Made by a program: the position numbers and the translations under genes. This document shows positions 24,951 to 37,400 of a DNA stretch of 64,000 nucleotides, in pieces. The stretch covers positions 663,787-727,786 of the forward strand of contig VZTI01004803.1 in assembly GCA_013397865.1 (NCBI GenBank), read 5' to 3'. Source of the stretch: Struthidea cinerea (lineage: Eukaryota; Chordata; Aves; Passeriformes; Corcoracidae). The notes below the pieces were generated by a model. It made no database searches, was not told the origin of the DNA, and was given only the letters and a program-made list of their open reading frames with translations. Each line of letters begins with the position of its first letter. The stretch's first letter is position 1.

Positions 24951-27313
24951 AATGCTGCTCAAATATGCCAGATTAACAACTTTTTGGAAACCGTAGTTCT
25001 TTATTACTGAACATATATTGAACCATTCAAGACCCAAAACTATAGTTCAATTGTTCTTTATTGAACTGTACTGCAGTTTAAGAAACTGCCCTCAGTTTGA
25101 CAAGCTTGAGGCGTTGACTTGTGGGGCATTAAATGAGTAAATAAACTATTGCTAAGGTTACCAAACACTGCACTTGAGTAAACAGATGCTTCCAAGAGCC
25201 ATAACTCACATACACTTTAAAAGAAGCAGTATTGGTCAAATCATGTGAGTACTTGATAATCTCAGATTCCTGTTTCAAGTTAAGTGCTATGGTGGACAAC
25301 CTTCTGAATTGCATATTTTTTGCCTATTAATGCTTTATTAAGGAATTAAAGTCTGGAAAAGGGATCTGTTTGAGATCAACTTATTGCCCAATACCTACAC
25401 AGAGAAATAACATAAATCACAAAATACATTATTTTCTCAAAGGAGGCCTTGGCATATACAGACATCCAGCTTCTTTTGGAATGAATCACACATAGAAGCT
25501 GAACTGCTCACTTCTACAGTGACTCATTTTAATAGACGTCTTTCTTAGACCCTGCTCAAGAAACAAACAACTTCATCAGCACAAATATGCCCTACCTCCA
25601 CTGTTTATTTCAATCACAGTTGGTTCTTATCATGTCATGTTTTTTGTGATGGGGGGACCCAGTGCCTGAAAATGGACATAAAGCCATGTGTAGTGTGAAT
25701 GGAATGAAACCTTGTCTCCCTTTAAATTCATGCACCAGAGTGTAAAACATTTCCTATTTTGTGAAAATGTCAAGGAAATATTGACCTGGCTTGGTAAAAG
25801 GAGCATCAGCAGCCCTGTGGAAATGAACACAGATTGTTTTGACTATTTCTGTTGAAGGCACTTTGGTATCTGAAGCAATCTACATTGTGTGGTCAGATGT
25901 AATATGATTTTTATTCCCCTTAATTGTCAGGAAAAATGGGGGAAAATAATATCATTAGGTCACCAACAACACCTCAGGCTCCTAATACTTTCTGATGCTG
26001 AAATTGATAGTTCATAGATTGTATCTATTTGGATATTACTATAGTCCAAAAAATGAGAGACTAAGTTAGATATCCAGTCACCTTTTATATGCTTTCTAAA
26101 CAAGCCTGGTGTCTGTGAATATGCCATTTTTTTCTATTTGGTGTAAGTAGCTTGAGTGGGACAATCTGGTTAAAAATAACTATTTACATTTGCCATTTTT
26201 TCATTCTCTGATCATCTCATTTTTGTGTGTTTATTTAACAAATATGTAGGCAACATCTGGAAAGGACATCACTCTTGCAGTATCTCACTGCTAAAGTAGT
26301 TTTTTATATTAGATAGCTGTCAGAAACCTGTAGAATTAGCAGTAGTTTAATGTATTTTAGAAAATCCATAAAAAGAGTATGTTTTTTAAGCTGAGTAAGA
26401 CTCAATATTGTTTGTATTTCTCAGATACCTTTCACTGAAATGATTCCGTACCGTCTCTGTGTGTAGAGCCTTACATGGTATTGCAAACTGCACTGTTGTG
26501 GGATACATAAATTATATGTAGGAGTCATTTACTATCATTTTATGCTTATAAATCTAGAAGTGTATCTTGTGTAAATCTTTTCTGTTCTCATTGTAAGCTA
26601 CCAGCTATTTATCCTTTCAGTGTTTCCCTGTGGAAAAGAATGATTTAGTTTTAACTCATCCTTTCTGTCATATGAAATAACTGACCATAGGAGAGGTTGG
26701 AGGAAGAGCTGCTGAAAAAGATGGGAGGGGACAGGGACTCTGGGGTCACTGATTTCTATGCCAAAGGATTACAGCACAATTTTCTACTTCAAATAAGATG
26801 CCTTAAACAGCAGTTTTGGATCAAACTTGCTCCATGATTGGATTGTATCCCTTTTGTTGTGCAATATGCAGATTTCCACATAGTGACAATACCTGCCAGA
26901 AATAATGTCTAGTTATGGGGCCTTAAATTTTGGGTGACTGGTATAATGAAATGCTCCAAAGAATTTCCAGCAAGACTTGCTCATATATTTGGGTAGTCTA
27001 ATAAAAATCTGTTAAGTCTAAATTTTACTCATTCTGCTATCAGGCTACAAGGAAGACATTATAACTTGCAAGAGGGGAGGGGAGGAGTACAGACATAAGA
27101 ATTAACTTCAATTGAAAGATATACTTAGAGTGGTTTTTTTTTATGTAGGATCGAAGCTGGATCCTTCTATATTCCTTGCCAGCTCAATGGCTTAACTTAG
27201 TAACACTTGGCACAGCTAAGAACTATTTTAAATCAAAATGCAGTTGTGAGTTTGTGGGAGGTATCAAAGACCAAATGACCCAGAGAATGAAGTCCATTCT
27301 CTTTTTCCCAGAT

Positions 27314-27356
27314 GATGTAGGTATATTTTTTCCATATTATGATGTAGGTATATTTT
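27314..27356 (+). repeat. Short direct duplication
   Basis: The 16-mer gatgtaggtatatttt occurs at 27314-27329 and again at 27341-27356, a 27-bp offset. It looks like a small tandem slippage product. Confidence 0.85.
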
Positions 27357-29149
27357 CAGGCTAATACAGAGAGCTGGCCAAATAAAGCTCCCATAAAGGT
27401 ACTGCTTGTATAAGTTGGCATTATCAGCATATTAAAATAAGGATGAAGTATTGAAGGGAAAGTGCTGTCAAAGCATATGTGCCTGAGTGTCCTGACAGCC
27501 TCCTTTTTCTCTGGTGTGCTGACACATATTCCAAAGTTTCATTCCACCTGGTGTGTCATTTACTGAATCACTGTACTCTCAGTGTATGAAGAAATTGTGA
27601 AGAGGATGTTTGTTTGTCTGACTGGGAAGAGAAATACGTGATTTCTCTGAGTTTCCTGTGTTAATTTGTCATTCATTGCTCAAGTTGGCTAGGCTTGACA
27701 CAGCTGAAGGTGACCTGATTTTGATCCTGACAAATTCCATTGACTGTGATAGAAGGAAGTGCTGCAGAAAATGTATAGTTGAGTGTCAGGACATAATTCA
27801 GCCACTCAAGATAGGTATGCGCAATGGCTCATCTTAGAGATAGCACAATTCCAGCCTTTAGCTTGTTCAGTGATATTTTTTCTGCAAGTTTCCAAACTCT
27901 TTCATTAGGCGCAGTAGAAGTTGCACAGACTACGCAGAAGGAGTGGTGAGAGTCCGTGACTATTTTGCAATATGATTCCATGGCTTTTCTAGCCATAATC
28001 TTTAAAGTCTTAATTTCAGAGAGTTACTACTAAGACTTTTAATCAGGTATCTGAACACTGTATATTTAAAAAGTTACATCTGATGTACTGACAGAGAAGG
28101 CTGTCTGATTGTAACTGCCTTAGGTGCTACATACTTCCTGATCCCTAATCGCTGTGCTGTGAAAAGCAAATGACAGCAAATGATTGATTAGAACAATGTT
28201 AACAAGTTTTTATAACACGTGCGCTTTCTGAAGGTTGTTTTATTTACAGCACCTTTTCCTTCCAAACATTCAAACAAGTTACCTGTAACACTGATTTTCT
28301 CAAATCTCATCAGCTTTAGACATGTTCCCACTTTTAAAAACAACATTAAGAAGTGTATTACTGGACTCATCTTTTCCACTGCCCTTTTGTTTTGAGTGCG
28401 TTCAGTTAACAGTTTTTCTCCCTAGAAGCAGACCAATTCATTCAGGACTGTGCAAATCACTGTAACTTTGCAGTTTATGCATCGTGTTCTGTAAGAAAGC
28501 CAAATTTTTACACCAAAAATGCAAACATTTTTTAAAAAATCTCCCATGATACTCCACTGCCTCTTCTAGCTGTGGTTTGTGAGAAACCATCAACGAACAT
28601 TTTAGTTCCAAGAAAAAAACCCCTTGAAATTCCCAGAAAAATCTCAACAAACTGTGAATCTTGTTCTCCTTTTACGGAGAAGAAAAAAAAAGCCTTCCAC
28701 ATGATGCACTGCTTTTGTGGAACTCTTTTTTAGTTGCTTAACTTTGCAACACCTTGGAACATTAACTGGACTGCCTTGTTCACAGCTATCAATTCCCTGA
28801 GGTGGTGGAAAGGTAAGTGCTGTGACAGTGATGGTAAAACCCTTCGTGGATCAGTTCCATGATAAATAATTCTGTTGATGAAGCAGAACGTTGTACAGAG
28901 AATCCTAGTCTTCCTCCAACTCTTTTTCAACCTTCTGGCATATGATCTAGTTCTGTAAGTAGATAAATGTTTGTTCTTGCCTCTTGAGGTAGCTTTTCTT
29001 TTTCATCCTGTAAATTGCCTTGCTTCTACAATTAGCATCTAGGTGTAGTCTGAAATGCCCATCAGATTTTTGAGCTGGGTCATCCTCTTCCTTTACGACA
29101 CATTTCAGGTTTTTTCTGTGCTCAGGAGAATTGTTATTTCAAACACTCT

Positions 29150-29215
29150 AGTGAAAAAAAACCCAACCAAAACCTGACAAAAACCAATCGACCCAAAACA
29201 AACCAACCAAAAAAC
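29150..29215 (+). repeat. A/C-rich low complexity
   Basis: Irregular AACC/AAAC-rich tract with no fixed period and no coding potential. Confidence 0.8.
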
Positions 29216-29326
29216 GAAGTGTGGTTGAAAAATTATGACACTTGCATCCGTCTGCCAGATTTTCAGTCCAATCAGTGGTTAAGAAAGCAGTTCCTTTCAA
29301 GCTTTGGTGCAGTCTTGTAGCTCTTC

Positions 29327-29342
29327 AATGAAAGCTTTCATT
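29327..29342. repeat. 16-bp perfect palindrome
   Basis: aatgaaagctttcatt is its own reverse complement. The overlapping word cttcaatgaaagc (29323-29335) recurs inverted at 29511-29523. No function is evident. Confidence 0.85.
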
Positions 29343-30315
29343 ATTAAGGGATTTTTAAAATGTGAGATATAGGGAGCAAGGAGGGCTTGTAAACTTGGTT
29401 TGTTTCAGCAGTATATGTCCTTCATGTCATTTAAAATTCCATCTGAAAAGGGACCAGAGTCTGTATTCAAGAGAGCACTGCCTTTCAGTCTGATAAGAGT
29501 ACATATAAGTGCTTTCATTGAAGCAGAGTGGTTCAAGTCCATGCCAAAAATAAAGCATGTCTGTACATGGTTTACTGAATCAAGAGTGGTTTGCTGTGAG
29601 ATAACCTCAGTACAATTTTATCACTGCTACGCCAGTGTTCAGTAGTAAGTGGAAGAGCCCAAAACTGTTACTAATTCCATTCCCAAACAGATGAAAACTT
29701 ATCCTCTCACCTGGTGATCATTTCAGCTGTTTTTTTAATAGGTTGGATCCATAAAAAATGTCTTCTGTAGCTTTCTGTTGAGAAATTGTTATTCCTTTTT
29801 ATATTTGAAATCAGTGTACATGCTTCCAGTTATTTCTTGTTACACAAACCAGATCTTACTACAATTAATAATTTGTCCCAGATTGTGATTGGTTTTTTAA
29901 AACAGGTTAATATTTTTTGGTTCTACAGAATTTTTATTGTACACTATGCTCTTGTAATAATCATGTTATGTTCCTGTGAAATTCTGTGAAAAGAGAATTT
30001 AGCTTTACAATGCTATAGCAAAACAGGTTGCTTTACATAATTGTCATGAATCAAAGGAGTTAAGCCTTTCAGAAGAAAATCTAATATGTTACTCAGCAGC
30101 TGAAATTATGTTAGAGAGGCATAATTTTCAGATGTCACCAAATTAAATTAGATAAGCTGTGGCTGGGTAAATAGAATGGTTACAAGTAGTATTGTCTTTG
30201 AGAAGGTTTTCCTTTTTTGTTTTATATCCATGTATATTTTGGCTATCTCCTGGGAAATTGCTTAAATAATTGCGGGTAGAATAACATTAATTACCAGAAA
30301 GTGCTGAAGTCATGC

Positions 30316-30382
<67 letters not shown>

Positions 30383-30417
30383 CATCTATCCATCTATCCA
30401 TCTATCCATCTATCTAT
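30316..30417 (+). repeat. Compound (ATCT)n/(ATCC)n microsatellite
   Basis: About 16 uninterrupted ATCT units, followed by alternating ATCC and ATCT units in the 3' third, about 102 bp in all. A long pure tetranucleotide core of this kind is typically polymorphic; the ATCC-interrupted part should be more stable. Confidence 0.97.
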
Positions 30418-33400
30418 TTTTTTAAATCATAAATTCAGTTTATTATTAATCTGAAAAAGGTACTTCAGACTTGAAGTAATCATACAGATTAGCGTCCTTG
30501 TTGAATTCATTACTCCAGATTATAGAGAGCTGTTAAATTTTTTTAATTGAAGTTTGGGAAGAAAAAACATAGTCTTTTTTTTATTACTTAAATAATTAAA
30601 AAATGGGTAAATAGTATCTCTATAGTGCCTTTACACAAGCTTTTCCTGTAAATCCATGTTGCATATCTCAACTTTGATTTCATCTCAAGCCTGCCAGGCT
30701 GAATGGAAGATCAAAAGTAACATTAGCAATATAGTTTATCATAGAGCATAGATGCAAGTGTGCTGGATAAAATGCCAAAGGGATAGAAACAAAATAAAAC
30801 AAAGAAGAAGAGTTGGCTTCCACTCTCTACAGTGCAAACCACTATTACTGGCCTTGAATCCACGAATGCCTTTGTGCATGCAACTGGAAGACACTGGGAG
30901 ATGGTGATAGTCTTCTCCCATAGTTCAGAAAACTAAAAAAAAAAGATGAACTATCTTTTTCAAAATGCAATTTCTTTTATTAAATTAATTGAAAATAGTT
31001 TAGGTCTTTGTCCCTTGCTTTTTAAGGTACTTCTCAGGGTAAAGAAAAAGAATTATTACCAGGTTAATACAACATTTTTAAATATTTTTTCAATATCGCA
31101 GTGAGAGAGACCAGAGTTTTCCTGACTAATCTTTTTTTATCCTGAAACGCTTAATGCTTTATCACATCACAGCTCAGCTCATTCATTAGTCATCCTAAAA
31201 TTGTGTTACTGTGGTGACAAGTAGTACTTCCATACAACATTAGGCAAAACCTTTCTATACTTTCATTCTTCTGGTTCATTTAGTAGCAAGAATTTTTTCA
31301 GTCACAATTAAAACCAAACCAAAACAAACTCTAAAAACGAAAAGAAATCAGACACTAGTCTTTCATATGCATCAAAAATGGGAGGAGGAAATCAAATGCC
31401 TGATCTCAGCCTGGGGCCTCTGGCAAAGGTACCAAATGCAGAACATTTAGATTTTTGGATGAAAAGTGGAATGAGTGGAGGCACAGTGTCTGGAGCTCAT
31501 CAGCTTGTGGGAGGCAGCTACTAGAAAACTGGGTTAGAGTAATTCTGGTCTCCGAAAGTGTCACAAACCCACAGTGGTGGCACCACACCCTCTCAGTAAC
31601 TGCTTGGAAAGGTGACTTTGTGAAGTTCTCAGGAGCATACCAAGCCTTTAATTTAGAAAGAAGAATGCACTACCCTTGAATTGGCATGAGCATACTAAGG
31701 TCCAGAAGGCTGAAGCAGTCATAGGCATTTCTCTTCCAGTGTTGGGTCATTTACGGAGATGTCCCATCTCTGCCCTTCCATGCTGCAGCCCTCTGTCTGG
31801 TGGATATTCCTAGAAGACTGTGAAGCTCACAAGGTGAAGTGGAGAATAATATGGTCTCTTTACAAGAGAAAACACCTCTCTAACTCTCTTTCCCTGTGGG
31901 ATAAATATGCATTTTGCTGAAGTATTTGTTTAAAATTTAGACATTTTGAATGCAAATAATATAATACTTTTTTTTTTTCTTTGAGATGTGATTGCATCTA
32001 AACAGGTCTATTTCTGGTCCTGGATTCTTACAAGGTTCATGTTTTTTCTTTCCAAATTTTGAGACATCCTTACATAGCTGGGGTGCTGGAGATGACCTCA
32101 AAGCCACTTATTAATATTCCAGAATGTTAACGGCATAGCAGGAGGAGGAAAGTGGGTTTCTAAGGAATGGCAGTAATAACTCAGTAACTGAAGTTGTGCC
32201 ACAGCTCTGTTATAAATTTTCATTTTGACACTATATCACCATGTCTACCCCTGCACCCACAATATTCTGCTGAAAGGGAAATCTTGGAATTAATGAAATT
32301 TAACACAATCCATCTCAACCTAGAGAAGATTGTTAAAATATGAAAACAGTTTTAAACCTAGGAGGAAGGGATATGAAGTCCCATTGTTTTTAGGATTGGC
32401 AGAATTTCAGTAGTATGTATGAAAATTCAGTTGCCTTTGGTCTGCTTATACTCTCCCCCCAGTGGTAACTGACTGTAGTGTGGGAAATATAGCGAATACA
32501 GTAAATCACTTAAAACTTGAACCAGAGTGTACTGGCCTGTGCAATAATTCAGCTAAAAGGTGAATGCTCTGTGGGAACTGAGCATGCCTAGTACAGTCCG
32601 CATTCTCAGTAAGGATCTGTTGTGTTATTGCAATCCTTTCTTCACTGTAAGACAACTCATGTTTTTCAGAGGTTAGACTGGCCTTACTCAGTTAAAGTTC
32701 TGCAGACATCAGAATCTCTCAGATGGTAATAATTGAATCATCCTGAAAAAATCCAAAGTTTCCACCAAAACAGTTAATATTTGCTGAAATCTGAAAGAAT
32801 TACAGAAGTGTGAAATGCTGAAGAATATTTATTTCAGGAAGTAATTAAAATTTTGACAATGCTAAAAGGACATAAAGAAGTTTGTCTTAGTAATTTCATC
32901 CATTAAATGATTACCACAGTATGGTAACCTAATTTTTACTTGTGCTAGAAGCTAATAGCTTTTTTTATTGTTGGTTTGTATATATCCCTAGGTCCTGGAG
33001 ATCTCAACTGGAATTGTAAACAAATTATACTTGACAGAGCTGTGATAAAAAGTGATCATGAGCCCAAAATCTTATATGGATGATCTATAATTTTTCTTAG
33101 TCTACAGCTTCGAAAGTTACATCTTTATATGTCTGCTAAATTTCAAAAGTGATCCTATTTCTCCTTAGGCCCATTACACTGCTTTAACCTCAGGCCTGTT
33201 CTTCTTCCCACGGCTGCTTTCAGTCTTTTCTTTAAGATATTATCAATGCAAGGCTTATCAAATGCCAGGAATTTACAGATAATCCCCAATGTCATCAGAA
33301 AGAAAGCAAACTTCCAATAACTTTGCACACCTCATGTCACTTTGGTTTTAAAATTCCCTGGGAAATTTGGTCAGCAACCAGTTTAAAATAAACATTTAAG

Positions 33401-36400
33401 CATTTTGAAAATGGCATTGCAGTTCTGTTTTTTCAAAATTCTTGTCATGTTCTTGGCTTATAATATCATTGACATGACTTGATCATGTTTTGTTAAGTTG
33501 ACCTCACCGAGGAGAAGTGCATTTTTAGGACAAGGTTAAGAGGCAACAAGAGGTTGTTTTTGAATGTACAAAGAGCATCATTTGTCCTCATAAACAGTAC
33601 TAGATTTGAACTGATCTCTCTCTAAATCCAGCTGCTGGGTCATGGAAAGCATTGGTTTCCTGGCATAAGAACCAGGAAAAATGCAGAAGAGAGGGTGAGA
33701 GTGAGTGTGTTTGGTGAGTAGAATGGAGATTGCTTGAGAGGTCAGCTAGTGCAAGGACTACAAGTTGGACAGGAACTGGAAGGCCATGAGAAAATGATGT
33801 AGCTATAACTTGTCCCAGTGCGGTGTGATACAAGGGACAGGAGAAGTATCTGCCAGGGACCTGTAGGTCTGTGCTGTTTGATGAGGAAAGCCAAACCACA
33901 TAGTGTGTTTGTGTCTTCGTTCTGTTCCTTTTGACCTTCATTCTTTCGAGACCATTTTTAGAAATCTTAGTCATTGTGTGGCATTAGCAATATATTTCCT
34001 GGGAGATCTGGGACTTTCTGAGTGTTGCAACCTTAAATGTTTCTTAGGAAAATGTTTTATTTGTGAAGCATCTTTAAGTAGTAAGATCAGTGTTCTGTTT
34101 TGGGGCAAAAGCTTCCCTCTTGTCAACAAGAAACTATTCCTGTATTATGTCATTTTCCCTTCTTGACTGTAAATTTTCTTAATGATGGTAGTAACTTGTG
34201 TATTGTAGAAGAAATAGGTTATATTTCACTAGATGGAGTTTTGAAGAAGAGGCAAGAAAAATGTACCAATCAAGATAAAAACAAACAGTTAAAAATTGCT
34301 GAGTTTATTTTGCTGTAACTGTACGTATGTGTTACGCATTTTAAATGCTCATACTTTGTTGTTGGAGAAAACCTGATATCAGAAAGCTACAAGACAGGAA
34401 TATTTGCTTTATTCTTTTACAGAGAAGTTTTATGTCCCAACAGTTGCTAGGAAAGAGTTGGTTTCAGACATGCAAAACTATTTAAAATGTTCTCTATTTA
34501 TTTATAAGTTATATTTAGCATATATATGAAATGTAAATATGATATTTTCAGGAATTGCCATAGAAAAAAGAAATACTTGATAAAGGATGTTATTCAGTTA
34601 ATGGTAAAAAGTGTTACTTATGAGCAAAATCATCAGAAAAGTCCTCTCCAGCACTATCTGCAACACGCCTTCAGCAAGTTATCTGTTCATAGCACCAATT
34701 TATCGCACCAATAACTGAGTGTTTAGTTTTCAAAACTGAATGTCTACTATTGTTTATGATGTAATGATAAATTATACACAAATGTACTGTGAACAGATGC
34801 AGAATATTTTAGTGAACCTTGTCTCATACAAATTTTCATTCAGGGAAGACAAAATTATAGACTAATTTAGTTTGACGGGGCCACAAGAAAAATTAAGGCA
34901 TGAAGTTACACTGGGTTTATAATTTGATAAATTACTTTAAATGAATTTGAAGTGAAGGAAAAGAAAGAGGAGTCTTGATAAGGTGGCAACTTGATCATTA
35001 GTTAAATGGTTGTGATTGAAAAACTTCGAGTACTGACATCTGGAACAGAGACATCAGCACAAGGCTTGATATAAAGACAGCAAAAAATTCTATTTTGAGT
35101 GAACTGGAATGCCAAGTAATAATTGCTCTAAAGACATATCTCAAGTTCTTGACATGGAAGATGCTAACACCTTTTTTGAAACATACTGCCATTTAGAGAA
35201 ACTGTATTTTAAACAGTTAAAATTTTCTTTACAGTTCCAATTGCAGAAAGGTTTCAAATCTACTTGACAGTATATCTTTGCTTGTTTGTGTTTCCTTTGC
35301 AGAGGTAACTTTAGATGTATAGGACTCCCACTGATGACCAAAAGTTTTGTTTGGCATAGGAAGATAAAAATATGGTCCATAATTAAACGTTGAATGTAAA
35401 AGCATTTCTGGCATTAAGACAGTTCTCAGAGCCATTCAGAGCTGTTGGGTTTTAAGGAGTAGATATGTTGCAAAAGTCAACTGCTAAATAAAACTGAATG
35501 TCCTTATAAAGAAAAATTTTCTGCCTGTGACTCTTATTCTCTCTGCTCTTACCAAATTCAAGCTAGGGCAGTTCTGACTGCCTGGCCATTTCATTCATTA
35601 AAATGACAACTTGAATTCTAATGCTGAACATGTAGCTGCCCTGTAAGTTTGATGCAGTTGTTCCTTAGATGTCACCAGAGATATACCAAAGCATGTCTAT
35701 AGATGCAGAGACATGAAATGAATATTGTTCAAAGGGAGCTGATACTGTGTCTGCATTAAACTTCTGAAAGACTGCTTGAAAATATTCTCAGTGAGTGTTT
35801 TGTTTTCTTCCTTGTCTCAGGCCTACATAAATAATGGTATGAATTTCAGCACAAGAAGCAAGGAAGACTGATCCTGGGGCAATGAAGGGAATCTTAAGCA
35901 AGACGTGGAGGGTTACTCATGCTGATATTTTTTTCATTGCAGTTTGTTTGCATTAAGGTGCCAAGAATTTTTAATATACATTAAGAGGAACTGTGTGCCT
36001 GCTTACTGGCTGCACGATCAGATCAGACTTGTATGGTTTGTTTACTATAAAACAACTGCTAAAGTTTGCAGTTGAAATTACTACAAGAAGTGAAATGGTA
36101 TGTTGTTTTTCACAGCTTCATGCTATGTTTCACAGAAACTTTTAAACTGTGTTGCTTACAGATTTTATTGAGTTATGGATTCAAAACCAGATAAATGTCT
36201 GTTTATTTGCATAAAAAGAGTTAGTCACTTTCTGGAGCCAAAACTTCAGGGATGGGCATTCTTTGGCCTCAAAGATTTTCAACTTTTCTATTAATTTTAA
36301 AAAAGCTATTTGTCTGAATGATTTTTTTTTAATTTTTCTATTCTTTTTTTTTTTTTTTTTTAAAGATACTCACTGCAGTATAAGACAAACCAGGCCATGA

Positions 36401-36849
36401 TTGTCAGTACCAAACTAGTAAACATAATTGACTCCTGTTTTGAAGAAAAAGTAAAGATTAACCAGTAAAGGTTAAAATTGGATGAGAAAGTAAAAATTAG
36501 AGAATCTCAGCAAGAAAACTGATTCGTTTTTTTAGGTCAAAAAAAGTTAAAATCACTAAATATTAGGGTCTTCTCTGGAAGAGAAATTGAGACATAGATG
36601 CATGAATCCATGAGATAGACAAGTTCAAGTATTGTAGTCCTATCTGCTTGATACACATTTCTGGCAACACACTGCCTTCTTTATCCTCATATTGCAAGTG
36701 GTGTAGAAAGCCTGAAAGAAACATCTCAGTGAGCCTACATTTCTTATACATCTTTATTATGGGGGTATGTTGAGTCTAACACTTCTTCACTCACAAATAT
36801 GGACAGGAATGTGTGTATCAGTGCTTCTGTGTTAATGATGGTTACTTTG
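30418..36849. other. AT-rich sequence, no gene seen
   Basis: Contains T/A homopolymer patches, notably a T18 run at 36344-36361. A 124-residue minus-strand open frame at 33600-33974 lacks any recognisable domain. Nothing else can be supported. Confidence 0.55.
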
Positions 36850-37400
36850 GTGCTCACCTTCCATGAGATGGTGCTTCATGGACATAGGACCTTCATACAG
36901 TTGTGGAGGAATTTGGTCATTTTGCTCAAGTGGACACCATGAGCAAAACGAGTATGGGAAATTTATACTTTATTGCCTATTAACAGACATTTCTGATCAA
37001 TGTTTTGTGTATTAAGAAGAAAAGAACACAAACAATTAAACAAAGAAACATTATTCTTCCCCTTTTCCCAAGTTCAACTCCAGGCAAACACCTGTCCTCC
37101 CACGTCCTAGTCTCAACTTCTCTCATTTTTGGTCCATACAAATTCCCCCACTGAGGTGAGGAGCAGTGCAGGAGGTTGGTGCTGTGTGTGCAGATTTTGG
37201 TTTGCAGCTCTAAGCCTCTTACTGGTCTTCTGCCACTGTTTTTAATCAGTTCCCCTGCCCATGTGTATGTTGCCTGTGCACTCAGCCCCTCAGGGCCATC
37301 TGTGGCCAAGTGTGGGTTGCCCAAGCACTGCCGCTCCTCAGGGGCAGCAGTTGGGGACCTGCTTCCTAAGACACACACACCCTCCACCCCCAGTGTGTGC
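36850..37400 (-). mobile_element. Degenerate ERVL-type LTR, antisense
   Basis: The reverse strand has the same layout as the clearer LTR at 46555-47577. It has a 'gagagaagttgag' segment (near 37105), an A/G-rich stretch, a T-rich stretch, an AATAAA signal (its complement at 36969-36974), an 'aatttcccatactcg' stretch and a 'ttttgctcatgg' stretch matching the 'ttttgcctgtgac' region of the other copy. The GC-rich part (37080-37390) corresponds to the LTR's central region. Limits are approximate and divergence is high. The 143-residue minus-strand frame at 36980-37411 falls in this LTR and is not a gene. Confidence 0.55.

Larger units (their letters stand above)
18289..30315. other. Long non-coding stretch holding an inverted-repeat element and two GC-richer segments
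   Basis: No supported gene in about 12 kb. The inverted-repeat element at 18733-18974 and the GC-richer segments at 20820-21125 and 22960-24290 are listed separately. The rest is AT-rich, with T/G-rich (24921-24950) and A/C-rich (29150-29215) low-complexity patches. Confidence 0.55.

Noticed and set aside
30316..30417. Possible CRISPR-like array
   Set aside because: The period is 4 bp with no spacers; it is a eukaryotic microsatellite.
33600..33974. 124-residue minus-strand open frame
   Set aside because: No recognisable domain or family; a length that chance can give in a 64-kb six-frame scan.
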